Positions 24,637-33,781 of a DNA stretch of 64,000 bases are shown piece by piece. Location of the stretch: NCBI GenBank assembly GCA_032164295.1, contig JAJHTX010000006.1, positions 310,001-374,000 on the forward strand, written 5' to 3'. The first letter of the stretch is position 1, and each line of letters begins with the position of its first letter. This DNA comes from Inonotus obliquus (lineage: Eukaryota; Basidiomycota; Agaricomycetes; Hymenochaetales; Hymenochaetaceae). A program made the translations under genes and the position numbers. The notes below the pieces were generated by a model. The model did not search any database and was not told the origin of the DNA. It saw only the letters and a list, made by a program, of their open reading frames with translations.

Positions 24637-25315
24637 ATGTCCTTTATACTCCCTTCCTTCTTCGCTGCGCCTAATCTTTTCGACTGGCATCGAACTGGGC
24701 TTCCTACTTCTCAATTTGTTCTATCGACCTCTGATAATGATATTCTCTCTGCAATCTATGTTGCCGAAGTTGATCCGGGTGGGCGCCCTTTCCAATATGT
24801 CCGTACCTGTAGCTTTGAGTCAATGATGTACTACTGGATCTTCGACTGTCCACCTCCTTCTCTCACCGACCTGTTTTACTTCTTCTGTCTTCGAGTCAAT
24901 CTTTTTTCTCCCTTCTGTCAATGTGCATGTCTTGAAACGTGTGGGTTTGGCACTCATGCCGAAAATTGTCCGGTTCGCATCGTCCAGGTTCAGCTCATTG
25001 TGAGTAGTCAAATTGCGTTGATCTTACTTGCTCTTTCTTCTAATTCTTTGCTTATAGAACCGTGCCCGCTGCATGCATATACATGGCTGTAGCCTTGGTT
25101 TCCACGCCCGTCTAGGTTATCCACGCACTTCTTCTACTCAACCGGTCACCAAAGGAGAGTCTGAGGTTTTGTTCAAGCTCCTTCGATGGGAGAATGATCC
25201 TTCTTCAACTTTCTTGATTCAATCGACTTCTTCCTCTGCATCATCATCATCATCATCATCATCATCACTTCCTTCAAATGACTCCGCTTCTTCCTCATCT
25301 ACAGTGCGCAACTGA
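24637..25315 (+). CDS. Spliced antisense Cys-rich ORF in the 3' part of the Gypsy element
   Basis: Two exons (24637-24999 and 25058-25315) around a textbook 58-bp intron (GTGAGT ... CTTATAG) give 206 aa on the strand opposite Pol. The protein starts MSFILPSFFAAPNLFDWHR, has DNDILSAIYVAEVDPGGR, then a Cys/His cluster (CQCACLETCGFGTHAENC, and RCMHIHGC right after the splice) that could bind zinc, FKLLRWENDPSSTFL, and a Ser-run tail. Its last 97 bases overlap the 3' end of pol, where the Ser run is the complement of Pol's Asp run. I do not recognise the family. Splicing preserves the frame and joins two halves of the Cys cluster, which argues for a real gene; expression is unknown. Confidence 0.5.
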
Positions 25316-28300
25316 TTCTGTTCCTTCTTCTTCTTTTCTTCTTTGCGCAATTCTGAACTATCCTCCTTCCATTCCATTAGCAGTTTCTGTAATGCCTCCT
25401 TATCTCGTGCGATATATGGGACAAGTCTGAATGCTGCTACCTTATTCCGTCGCACTCCTCCATTTACTTCTCGAAGGTCATATGCTCCTCCCTGAGTATG
25501 GCGAATTACGACCAATGGTCCTAAGTATCGAGGTTTGGTCTTTCGATTCATTTCCTTTTCGACTTGTGTGTTTCTCATTAGTACAAAATCTCCTGGCTCG
25601 AATTGATGAGTACTGAGTCTTTTGGCAAATCGTCGCTCAAAATGCTCTTTTGACTTGAACCGCATTTCTGTTAATGTCTTAGCTGCTTGTTCCAAGTCTT
25701 CCTCTCTCTTCTCCAGCTGTCGAATTCGCAGAGCCAAAAGGTCTTCTGTCGACATATTGTCTGTGAATCCTTGTACTAGAAATGTAGCTTCAAATAAATC
25801 GAGAGGTAGTACTGGTTCGACACCATGAAGTAGAAAGAATGGACTGAATCCAGTCGAGCGAGTTATCGTGATCTTGTCTGCGAAGAAGGCAGTATGTACT
25901 TTGTTAGGCCATGATACGATCTGACCTTCACATGCCTTGACAATCGATTCTCGGATTATAGCATGACTTCTTTCGACTACTCCATTGGCTTTTGAGTTGT
26001 ATGCTGAGATTTTTACTTGAGGGATTCCATATCGATTCATCAACTTGGTGAATGCTCCCTTCACCTCAGGTCCATTGTCTGTTACTACCCTTCCAACTGC
26101 TCCATACCGGCATAAGATATCTTCCCAAAAGAACTTAGCTAAGGCTGCTGCATTTGATTTTTTCAATGCACGACCCTCGCTAGCTCGAGTTAGGTCATCT
26201 CTTGCTGCTACAATATACCTGAATCCTTTTGCTACAGGCATGTTCATTACGTCGACATGTATCTTCACAAAGATTGTTGCCGGGGTTGACATAATGAGAG
26301 GAATTTCCACCTTCTTAGTGCTTCGAACTTGGCATTCATTACACGATTGTACATGATGTTTCACATGTGATCTCATGAATGGCCAATAGAATCTCCGTCT
26401 GAGAAGTTCATAGGTAGCGAATTCTCCTCTATGTCCAAGTTCTTCATGTGCCTTTACCATGATCTCGAATCTTTCCTCTAGATCAAAGATAACTTTGAGA
26501 GGATTATCTCTTCCTTTCTTGTACATAGTCTTGTCTTGTGTGTAGAAATGCGATGCTTTCTTCAAGAATCTCTTCCTATCCTCCACTCGAGTGAATTCTG
26601 GTATTTTGAGAGTAACCAAAAATCGGAATATCTCTAAAAGATTTTTATCTTGATCCTTTGTGGAGATAGTAAATGACGAATGTTCTTCTTCATTGGTAGA
26701 ACCGAATGGTACACCAGTAACCATTAATGCGATCTCGTCCAGGAATTCATCGTCAAATTCTTCAAAATCTTCCTCTAATGGTATTCTTCGAGAAAGACCA
26801 TCTGGCCCTTTAAACCGAGTCGCTGATACATGTATCAGTTTAAAGTCGAATAATAATATTCCTTGGATCCATCGATTTATAGTCGCATTAGGTTGTAAGT
26901 CCGGCTCATTGAGCATTCCTTTAATATACTTTGCATCCACTTCAACTTGAAGATTCTTGACTCCAAATATGTAAAGACGATAATGGCGTAGAGCTCTAAA
27001 GAGTCCATAAAGCTCTAGTTTGGGTTGCGAATATCTCGATTCCCGTTCATTCATTGGTAGAGATCCATATCGCGCTGGTCTTCTCCTTCCACTTTCATCT
27101 TCTTGGGATAGAATAAACCCTACTGCGATAATGCTTGAGTCCACAGATAATACCACGGGTAGTTCTGAGTTATAGTCGATTGGATGTAATGCTGGAGCTG
27201 AGGTTATTAGCTTCTTCATAGCATTGAAGGCTTGTTGTCTTCGCTCATCCCATACGAACTCTATTGTGCTTCTTGTAAGCTCAGTTAGTGGCCTTGCTAT
27301 TGCTGAATAATTCTGGATCCATATGCGAACAGTGCCGCATAGACCTAGAAATCCACGGACTTCTTTGACAGTTGTCAATGGTGGCCATGTTAGAATCTTC
27401 TGTACTTTGCTGTCATCAGGTAACCGTCCTTCTGGAGTACATTTTTGTCCTACGATGGTTACTTCAGGCCTTGCTACCTGAGTCTTCTTGGGCGAGAATG
27501 TAGCTCCTGCATGTCCTACTCGATGCATTATTCTATGCACATCATTTGCATGTTCCCAAATAAATCGGCGAATTCCAGAGTTTTCAGCTAATGTCTCCGG
27601 GTTTCCATCTTCCTTAAGGTACATGCTGGTAGGTCCTTTGATAGGTAAATCGTCGATAAAGATATTGGCAATATCGGGGATCTCTTGTTGAAGAATAAAC
27701 ACCATACATTTCTGAAATTCTGCAGGCGAGTTTGTGAATCCCATTGGCATGGATGTGATTCGCAATAGGCCTAATGGTGTATAAAACGAAGTTAGATCGC
27801 GACTTTCAGGTGCTAATTTTCGAGCATCAAATCCCCAAAATAGATCGAAAACCGTATAACATGATCGTCCTGCAAAAGGTTCCATGAAGTCATCCAACAC
27901 TGGTGGTAAACCTGCATCTCGAATTGTTACTGCATTTAGGACTTGAAGGTCATGCACAATTCTGAGCTTTCCATTCTTCTTGGCTACACTGAACCATCGA
28001 GATCGATATGATGCCTGGCTTGGTTCATATACTCCTGCCTTGATCTTCTCTTTCAACATTCGAATAATTTCATCCTTAGCGGCAGGTGGGATTGGAATAT
28101 TCTTGTGCTCCCATGGGATATGTGGGATTACAGGAATAATGTATGGTGAGAAGTAGTCTTCTCGGAACGTTCCTCGATGTGTTTCTTCAAAGGCTAGAGT
28201 CCGTTCATTGATCTTGAATATATGTGTGAATAATTTTTCTTCCTCAGGCCATAAGAATCCATCATCGTTGATGTGCAATTCTTTTAGCCTTTCCAATGTC

Positions 28301-29022
28301 AACCTTTCCGAAGGTTCAAATTCTGGTGGGTGCATTGGAAGATTAGGTAACGTGAGTAGTGGATCTTCTGGAAACTGTCGAGTGACCCGTGCATCTTCAG
28401 GAAATATTCCTGGAATTGGTTTGACTTTCCTATCCACTCGCTTGTATGCTGTAAAACTTTCTTTCATCATCCCTTTCCTTTCTTCGAGTTCTCCTATCCT
28501 TGCCATAAATACTTTGCCTTGCCGATGCTCATTTCCTTGAAAGTTATTTTCTCTGAACTCCTTCTCCCGATTTGCAAAAGTTGAATCGTGAGACTCGACT
28601 CGGGTCCAAAGATCCTGAAATAATAAAAAATGTCTGAAAGTCCTAAGAGAAATTGATCCTATCCTAATTCCAGACTTGAAAAATGTCAGAAAAATAAAGA
28701 AAATAATTTTTCCTAATTTATCTGAGAGTGAGAACCATAATACGAAAGTCAGAATGTCCAATACTTCAAAACAACTAATTTTGTACCATTTATTTAAGTG
28801 GGGGTTGATTGGTGATGAAAAGAAATTATGAATAAAGTGGGGGTTGATCAATAAATAAATAGAAACATTGAGTGAGGGGTGATTGCGCATTTGAAAATTA
28901 TGAGTCAGAAATAAATGGCAAATTTCCAAATTTAGACATAGTAGGTGAGTAGAGGCTGAGTCGAAAGGCCAATTCCCAAATTGAAATAAATGGAGAAATG
29001 AGCATTGAAAATGAGTGAGCAC
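25219..29022 (-). CDS. pol: Gypsy Pol: reverse transcriptase, RNase H and integrase
   Basis: An uninterrupted frame of 1267 codons. The RT region shows WFSVAKKNGKLRIVHDLQ, TVFDLFWGFDARKLAP, RITSMPMGFTNSPAEFQ and the catalytic box FIDDLPI in place of the more usual YIDD. RNase H follows (VLSVDSSIIAVGFILSQED). Integrase has the HHCC finger (HRGEFATYELLRRRFYWP ... CNECQ) and a D-D-E core (HVDVMN, VVTDNGPEVKG, NGVVERSHA). The protein ends in a run of aspartates; no chromodomain is visible. The open frame begins upstream of the conserved part, without an ATG at its recorded start (GTG at 29022), so Pol is probably made by frameshift, splicing or from an internal start. No disabling mutation is seen. 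Confidence 0.93.
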   Translation of the reverse strand: MLTHFQCSFLHLFQFGNWPFDSASTHLLCLNLEICHLFLTHNFQMRNHPSLNVSIYLLINPHFIHNFFSSPINPHLNKWYKISCFEVLDILTFVLWFSLSDKLGKIIFFIFLTFFKSGIRIGSISLRTFRHFLLFQDLWTRVESHDSTFANREKEFRENNFQGNEHRQGKVFMARIGELEERKGMMKESFTAYKRVDRKVKPIPGIFPEDARVTRQFPEDPLLTLPNLPMHPPEFEPSERLTLERLKELHINDDGFLWPEEEKLFTHIFKINERTLAFEETHRGTFREDYFSPYIIPVIPHIPWEHKNIPIPPAAKDEIIRMLKEKIKAGVYEPSQASYRSRWFSVAKKNGKLRIVHDLQVLNAVTIRDAGLPPVLDDFMEPFAGRSCYTVFDLFWGFDARKLAPESRDLTSFYTPLGLLRITSMPMGFTNSPAEFQKCMVFILQQEIPDIANIFIDDLPIKGPTSMYLKEDGNPETLAENSGIRRFIWEHANDVHRIMHRVGHAGATFSPKKTQVARPEVTIVGQKCTPEGRLPDDSKVQKILTWPPLTTVKEVRGFLGLCGTVRIWIQNYSAIARPLTELTRSTIEFVWDERRQQAFNAMKKLITSAPALHPIDYNSELPVVLSVDSSIIAVGFILSQEDESGRRRPARYGSLPMNERESRYSQPKLELYGLFRALRHYRLYIFGVKNLQVEVDAKYIKGMLNEPDLQPNATINRWIQGILLFDFKLIHVSATRFKGPDGLSRRIPLEEDFEEFDDEFLDEIALMVTGVPFGSTNEEEHSSFTISTKDQDKNLLEIFRFLVTLKIPEFTRVEDRKRFLKKASHFYTQDKTMYKKGRDNPLKVIFDLEERFEIMVKAHEELGHRGEFATYELLRRRFYWPFMRSHVKHHVQSCNECQVRSTKKVEIPLIMSTPATIFVKIHVDVMNMPVAKGFRYIVAARDDLTRASEGRALKKSNAAALAKFFWEDILCRYGAVGRVVTDNGPEVKGAFTKLMNRYGIPQVKISAYNSKANGVVERSHAIIRESIVKACEGQIVSWPNKVHTAFFADKITITRSTGFSPFFLLHGVEPVLPLDLFEATFLVQGFTDNMSTEDLLALRIRQLEKREEDLEQAAKTLTEMRFKSKEHFERRFAKRLSTHQFEPGDFVLMRNTQVEKEMNRKTKPRYLGPLVVIRHTQGGAYDLREVNGGVRRNKVAAFRLVPYIARDKEALQKLLMEWKEDSSELRKEEKKKKEQNQLRTVDEEEAESFEGSDDDDDDDDDAEEEVD

Positions 29023-29030
29023 CAGCGCAA

Positions 29031-29369
29031 TTAAAAAGGACTAATATCAGAGGAAGAGAGGTTCCACTCATCTGCATTGGAACTGATTCCACTTTCATAC
29101 CCTAGTGAGTCAGGTGATGTTGCTCCATCTCTGTTGTTGCGTAGCGTTACTGGTTGAGGAAGTACCTCCCAATCTTCTTCTGGCAACCTGGCATGAGCAA
29201 TCTCATCTATCAACTCCGTAATTGGGTCATAAGGAAGGTGTGGTCCAATAGTGTAACTCTCCTTGCATAGGTCATGTGCGTGGGCAATGGCTTCGTTGAG
29301 ACAGACTAACCATAGGTATTCTTCTTCTCTGAGGATCTGGCATCCCTTCAACGGAGCAGGAATGTACAA
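29031..29369 (-). CDS. Gypsy accessory ORF, 112 aa
   Basis: A short frame just upstream of pol, in the same frame as the two accessory ORFs before it and in a different frame from pol. It starts MYIPAPLKGCQILREEEYLW and ends in a Ser/Asp-rich part. No family is recognised. It might be the distal part of the preceding ORF joined by splicing. Confidence 0.4.
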   Translation of the reverse strand: MYIPAPLKGCQILREEEYLWLVCLNEAIAHAHDLCKESYTIGPHLPYDPITELIDEIAHARLPEEDWEVLPQPVTLRNNRDGATSPDSLGYESGISSNADEWNLSSSDISPF

Positions 29370-29399
29370 TTCCAGGTCTCGAGCAACAATGTGAAAACG

Positions 29400-30350
29400 T
29401 CAGCACATATGGAGAGAAGTGGTTCCATCCCGGTGCATCTCCATCCTGGTCATAGGTTCCATGAGCTCGGAGCTGTAGTCATGTTCTAGCAACTTGGTTG
29501 CGTACTCCACCAGCATTTTCTTCACTCTCTCCCATTCTTTCGACAACTCTTCCAACATCTCTGGTGGCATCAAAGCCCAATATCTTCCGTTACAGGCACA
29601 ATCTGCAAGTGAAAGCTGAAGGTGGAGGTCGATAAGGTGTATCCAGAGCTGAGTGATTTCATCACGAAGGGGCCAGTCACTGTACTGGGCCAACGGAGCA
29701 TAAAGAAGGTAGGAGCCCATCTGGTGTTGGATAGGCAGTGTGCTGATGGACCTGCGTACTCGTGCTTCAAACTGATCCAACCTCAACACTGTTCCTTCAT
29801 ACGGTACGGCTTGTCCTTCCAAAAATCGTGCAGTGCTGATACCATCTTCAGTGTCAACAGGTTCAATTGGTGTCCATTTGATGCCCCGGGGTGACAGAAG
29901 AAGAGTACCGGTCTTGTTCATGGAGCTGTCGTGCACTTTCTGCATGTAGTATGCGAAGTCTGAGGTAGGGAGTCGAAGTGCTGGGACCATTCTGGCGCAA
30001 AGGGCATCCAGCAGCTGGTCAGCAGTCTCTACTTGGTCTGGAGGTAGGACGTCTACGTGTGGGTGTAGAATGGTATGGGTTTCTGTGCCGTCTGGGGTCT
30101 GGCTTGTCAACGTAGCAATTTTTCCTTCTATCATCACTGAATCTGGCTCTCCTACTTTCATACGTTCGAAAATTTCCACCAATTCTTCGACATTAACTGT
30201 CTCCGAGAGAGTCTGAGGGGTATTAGGGGGTGTCAAGAGGGTGGATGGGTCGTTAGAGGACATTTGGAGTGGTAGAGGGCTTGCTTTCGTGAGTTGAATG
30301 CACAGTATCACCAAAACTAGAGTATTGACAAAAAACGACAGCATACTCAT
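29400..30350 (-). CDS. Gypsy accessory ORF with signal-peptide-like start, 316 aa
   Basis: The frame opens MSMLSFFVNTLVLVILCIQ followed by TKASPLPL, which looks like a cleavable signal peptide or a membrane anchor. The remainder is soluble in character, with a middle portion RSISTLPIQHQMGSYLL and no second clear membrane span, so it is not a typical envelope protein. It lies between the protease and Pol regions and is intact. Accessory proteins in this position are unusual for fungal Gypsy elements. It may be a captured host gene or a lineage-specific protein; no family is recognised. Confidence 0.55.
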   Translation of the reverse strand: MSMLSFFVNTLVLVILCIQLTKASPLPLQMSSNDPSTLLTPPNTPQTLSETVNVEELVEIFERMKVGEPDSVMIEGKIATLTSQTPDGTETHTILHPHVDVLPPDQVETADQLLDALCARMVPALRLPTSDFAYYMQKVHDSSMNKTGTLLLSPRGIKWTPIEPVDTEDGISTARFLEGQAVPYEGTVLRLDQFEARVRRSISTLPIQHQMGSYLLYAPLAQYSDWPLRDEITQLWIHLIDLHLQLSLADCACNGRYWALMPPEMLEELSKEWERVKKMLVEYATKLLEHDYSSELMEPMTRMEMHRDGTTSLHMC

Positions 30351-30377
30351 TTTCTCCTTAATAACTGGTCTCCATCC

Positions 30378-31643
30378 TTAGCTTGCTGTCATCCTGGCCT
30401 TGTCCTCAGTCTGTGTACTGCGCTTCGGACCGTCATTTTCGTTTGCAATGTCTTGGGGAAGGTTTCCGGCCATGTGTACTACATTCCTATCTTTCCGTGC
30501 ATCTTTCACCTCTGGTAAGCTTTCCTTTCTGTTCCGCCCACTAATTCTGATTCTTATGATTATAGAATCATCATCAGCATTCTCAGCACTTCCTTCACAA
30601 CCATCTGGCTGGTCTGCAACTGTTATTTGCGTGCTAGAGGAGACAAGAAAGTCGGATTTGGAGTTTGAGTGGTTCTGGGCTTCTGGGCTGTCTTTGAGGT
30701 GTTCTCTTGCGTCTCCTGTGAGTTTCTGGTGTCTATCGTCGACTTCATGCACTAACCTACTGCCCTGGGCATCTCTGAGGTCTAGTTCATTCATCTGTGG
30801 GCTGGGGAAGGTGTGGGGATGTGCCACATCACCATATCTGTGTCGTCGTTCACCTCCCTGCATCTCGGTCAAATCTCCACCGATCTTCGTCATCTTAGGC
30901 TCGTTTGATTCGCGCTGACAAGGGCTTTCGATCGGTGTATCATACGTGTGGTTTGGTGCGTTCAGTGATGTCGGATTGCGATGTTGGGTCTGATAGGGAG
31001 TGTTACACAGGTGTGTGTTCACAAACTCTGAATTTCCCTTCTCAATTACTGATCTCTTTCCTTGTGCCACTGTCTGCATGGGTGTACTTGACATTCGCAT
31101 GGTCTTTGGGGGTCTGTCAATGCTGCTTTCCTTGCTACTTGAAGGTCTTTTATGGTCAAAAACCTCTCGTTTTGATTTTGGCCATATCTCCTTCATTTCT
31201 TGGTCGTTCTTGGTGATTCTAGGCTTGTTCTGTTTGTGTCGACCTCCCTTCCCGTGAAATGGGTCTGGTTGTAACATGTGAGTCCTATTTCCATGCTGTC
31301 TGTTCCATATCTGAGTCGCATTTTTCGGATTTACTAGATTAGGCCATAACTTGACCGGGTGTCGTTCGTTTCTCTTCCTTGTAATATCGTTGGAATCTTC
31401 TCGTCGAGAGCTATCGGATCGGCTACTTGATTGCGCAAATCCGTCCATCGGTCGTTCAGCAATGCTAACTTTGAGCTTCCTTTTTCTCCGACGCGGTTTC
31501 TTCCGTAACTTTGTCGGATCTGCACCGTGCAGATTGTATGATGGCTTGGAATGATCGGACGGATCACGGCTTTCCAACGGCGGTTCAAAGATGGTGATCG
31601 GGGCTGAACTCGCGGAGATATGAGATTTCGGAGATTTATGCAT
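30378..31643 (-). CDS. Gypsy accessory ORF, basic disordered protein, 421 aa
   Basis: Overlaps the 3' end of the NC-protease frame by about 310 bases in another frame. The N-terminal part has a basic cluster (KLRKKPRRRKRKLK); the rest is rich in Ser, Arg, Asp and Asn and looks disordered, as for a nucleic-acid-binding protein. It ends 27 bases before the signal-peptide ORF, which uses the same frame. No family is recognised. Confidence 0.5.
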   Translation of the reverse strand: MHKSPKSHISASSAPITIFEPPLESRDPSDHSKPSYNLHGADPTKLRKKPRRRKRKLKVSIAERPMDGFAQSSSRSDSSRREDSNDITRKRNERHPVKLWPNLVNPKNATQIWNRQHGNRTHMLQPDPFHGKGGRHKQNKPRITKNDQEMKEIWPKSKREVFDHKRPSSSKESSIDRPPKTMRMSSTPMQTVAQGKRSVIEKGNSEFVNTHLCNTPYQTQHRNPTSLNAPNHTYDTPIESPCQRESNEPKMTKIGGDLTEMQGGERRHRYGDVAHPHTFPSPQMNELDLRDAQGSRLVHEVDDRHQKLTGDAREHLKDSPEAQNHSNSKSDFLVSSSTQITVADQPDGCEGSAENADDDSIIIRIRISGRNRKESLPEVKDARKDRNVVHMAGNLPQDIANENDGPKRSTQTEDKARMTAS

Positions 31644-33781
31644 TTTCGGCTGTACTGACTTCTTCCCTTTATGCTTGTAGGCTTCCCCCTCTGGTTTCCT
31701 GCTAGATATTCCTCACAGAGTGATTCCCTGTCATTGTGGACTACCTGGAGGGTCCCTGAGGCTGTATGAGGTGAGCCGATTTTGTGAAAATCCGAAAATA
31801 GTGCATTTAACAATGGATTGATCTCGTTTTCGTAGTGATCCGACTCCATTTCCTTGGAGGAATAGAGTTCTTCTTCATCATTCCTAACTATGATGTCCTT
31901 CTTCGACATCATTAGTGTTGGGAATGGCTGTGACGTGCTAGCTTCTTGTCCATAATGATGGTGTTTTGAGTATCCTTCACTTCCGACACTCAATATACTT
32001 GATATTTCATCATCTGAATCTCGTAATTCTTCCTTCTTAGTCATTCCATGCTCATACACACTTTGTGATGGCTGGTCTGGCTTCGTCTTCATGGTCTGAA
32101 GATCACGTTGATCACTCTCATAATCCGACTCTTGACTGAACTTTGATTTCTTTGGAGCCGTGAGTGACTCTAGGCTGTCTGTTTCTCCTGAGCCTCTCAT
32201 TCGCTTTTGATAGATCCTGATATTAGGTAATTCTGAGTCACTTTGAGCTTCTTTTTCTTCTCTGTCTTCTTCGTCCTCTATCAATGTCAAATTCCTTGGC
32301 ACTGATTTTTCTCCTGTTTCGATTTCCCATTCCTTGACAATATATTGAGTTGATGAGGGTGGAACTGAAAATGCAGTATATGCAGTCCCTTCTTCATTTC
32401 GAACTTCTTCCAATGCCTTCTCTCTTGTCTGAGTGAACTTCTCAAATAGAGCTTGGTAATCATCCTGATCATCGATATCAGGTTGAGCAGCGAACCATGT
32501 TGATGGATCATAGTCCCATGACTCATTGCTTCCATCAGGAGTTACTAGCATCTCATATCTAGTCTTTGATCGAGTTGGATCTTCAGGGTCCTTGAATTGG
32601 AGATAGGTGCCATTAGGCCGTTCATCGATGGAGATAAGGTTTCCTCTCTGCCATGGTCTTCCAAGCAGTAAGTCGAATGGAACTTGGCTTCCAACATAGA
32701 TGTTGCCTATGGTAATGATGCTTCCAATGTCAAGTCGAACTCCTGTGAGTAATCCTTCTAACATTCCTTGTCCTCCATTAGCATCGTTCATATTCATTTT
32801 CTGAGTTTTGTCAATGGGTCTTTGGATGAGCTGTGCGAATCGACTATGACAGATGTTCATTTGCGATCCAGTATCGAGAATAGCATTGATGTCATGTCCT
32901 CCGCAATTGACTGTTAATCGAATAAGTCTGCCATGAGTCTTGGCAATCACTGGTCGAGTCCAGAATGCTTCTGAATTATCCTCTGAATCTTCTTCAACAA
33001 TATTGGCTCTCATTATCATTTCTGGAGCGGGTTTGATGGTCTTGTACTGAAGCTTATCAGCGATGATCCGGGCTAATCCGGGAGAAGCTCCAAGAAGATC
33101 TCGAGTTGAGATAAGTTGATCCTGGGAAAGAATTTTGTCAGCGACTGTCTGAAGATTAACACTGGCTGACATCTCCGACTGGCGTGGTGTACGATGTGCT
33201 GTTTGCGACTTGTCTCCCGTAGGTTCTTCTTTGCTAGTTGATACTCTCGAACTATTCCTTGGGTCAATCTTCTGTACCAACTGCTCATTAGTCATAGTGA
33301 TATCTTTGACACTTGGCTGAGTCTTGGCTGGTGGACTGATTGTCTCTGCTTGCGACTTTCGAGGTATACGATCGATGACAACTTCTGGTTCTGCTCTCCT
33401 TGATGGTCTTGACTGAATGGGTCTTTCCATTACATCCTTGCGCTTGTGATTGGTTGTCTTCTGAGAACGAGTTATCGGATATCCAATCTCATCTTCTTCT
33501 GGGTGCGCATATAATGTCTCGCTAGTTTCCGATGAGGATTGACATGTGATAAAGTTGACCTTGCTTTCTGCTGAGTGTTGGCGTTTAGCAGCTTGGACTA
33601 ATGATTCTCCAAATGCTCGCCTGATCACTTCTCCATTTCCCATGCAAAGTTTCCCTGAGTTATCAAACTTGGCAATTCCTTGGGAAACAATGTTCTTCAC
33701 CTCTGAACATGTTCGAAGTCCATGTCCCATTTGTCCACATCCAAAACAATTACGATAGGGAGCTCTCTCGATGTTTCCACC
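31334..33781 (-). CDS. Gypsy nucleocapsid zinc knuckle and aspartic protease
   Basis: The frame continues directly from Gag after a single in-frame TGA. It starts with a CCHC knuckle (CFGCGQMGHGLRTC at about 33745-33704) and later carries the protease active site LDTGSQMNI with the surrounding NAI and LLLGRPW blocks of retropepsins. Long acidic, Ser-rich linkers follow. Because the first ATG (33730) would cut the knuckle, translation most likely enters from Gag by readthrough of the TGA, or the TGA is a recent mutation of a CGA. Confidence 0.85.
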   Translation of the reverse strand, partial: GGNIERAPYRNCFGCGQMGHGLRTCSEVKNIVSQGIAKFDNSGKLCMGNGEVIRRAFGESLVQAAKRQHSAESKVNFITCQSSSETSETLYAHPEEDEIGYPITRSQKTTNHKRKDVMERPIQSRPSRRAEPEVVIDRIPRKSQAETISPPAKTQPSVKDITMTNEQLVQKIDPRNSSRVSTSKEEPTGDKSQTAHRTPRQSEMSASVNLQTVADKILSQDQLISTRDLLGASPGLARIIADKLQYKTIKPAPEMIMRANIVEEDSEDNSEAFWTRPVIAKTHGRLIRLTVNCGGHDINAILDTGSQMNICHSRFAQLIQRPIDKTQKMNMNDANGGQGMLEGLLTGVRLDIGSIITIGNIYVGSQVPFDLLLGRPWQRGNLISIDERPNGTYLQFKDPEDPTRSKTRYEMLVTPDGSNESWDYDPSTWFAAQPDIDDQDDYQALFEKFTQTREKALEEVRNEEGTAYTAFSVPPSSTQYIVKEWEIETGEKSVPRNLTLIEDEEDREEKEAQSDSELPNIRIYQKRMRGSGETDSLESLTAPKKSKFSQESDYESDQRDLQTMKTKPDQPSQSVYEHGMTKKEELRDSDDEISSILSVGSEGYSKHHHYGQEASTSQPFPTLMMSKKDIIVRNDEEELYSSKEMESDHYENEINPLLNALFSDFHKIGSPHTASGTLQVVHNDRESLCEEYLAGNQRGKPTSIKGRSQYSRKCINLRNLISPRVQPRSPSLNRRWKAVIRPIIPSHHTICTVQIRQSYGRNRVGEKGSSKLALLNDRWTDLRNQVADPIALDEKIPTILQGRETNDTRSSYGLI

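Noticed and set aside
29400..30350. Reading the signal-peptide ORF as a retroviral-type envelope protein
   Set aside because: There is a leader but no C-terminal membrane anchor or fusion-peptide-like segment, and its position before Pol is wrong for an envelope gene.
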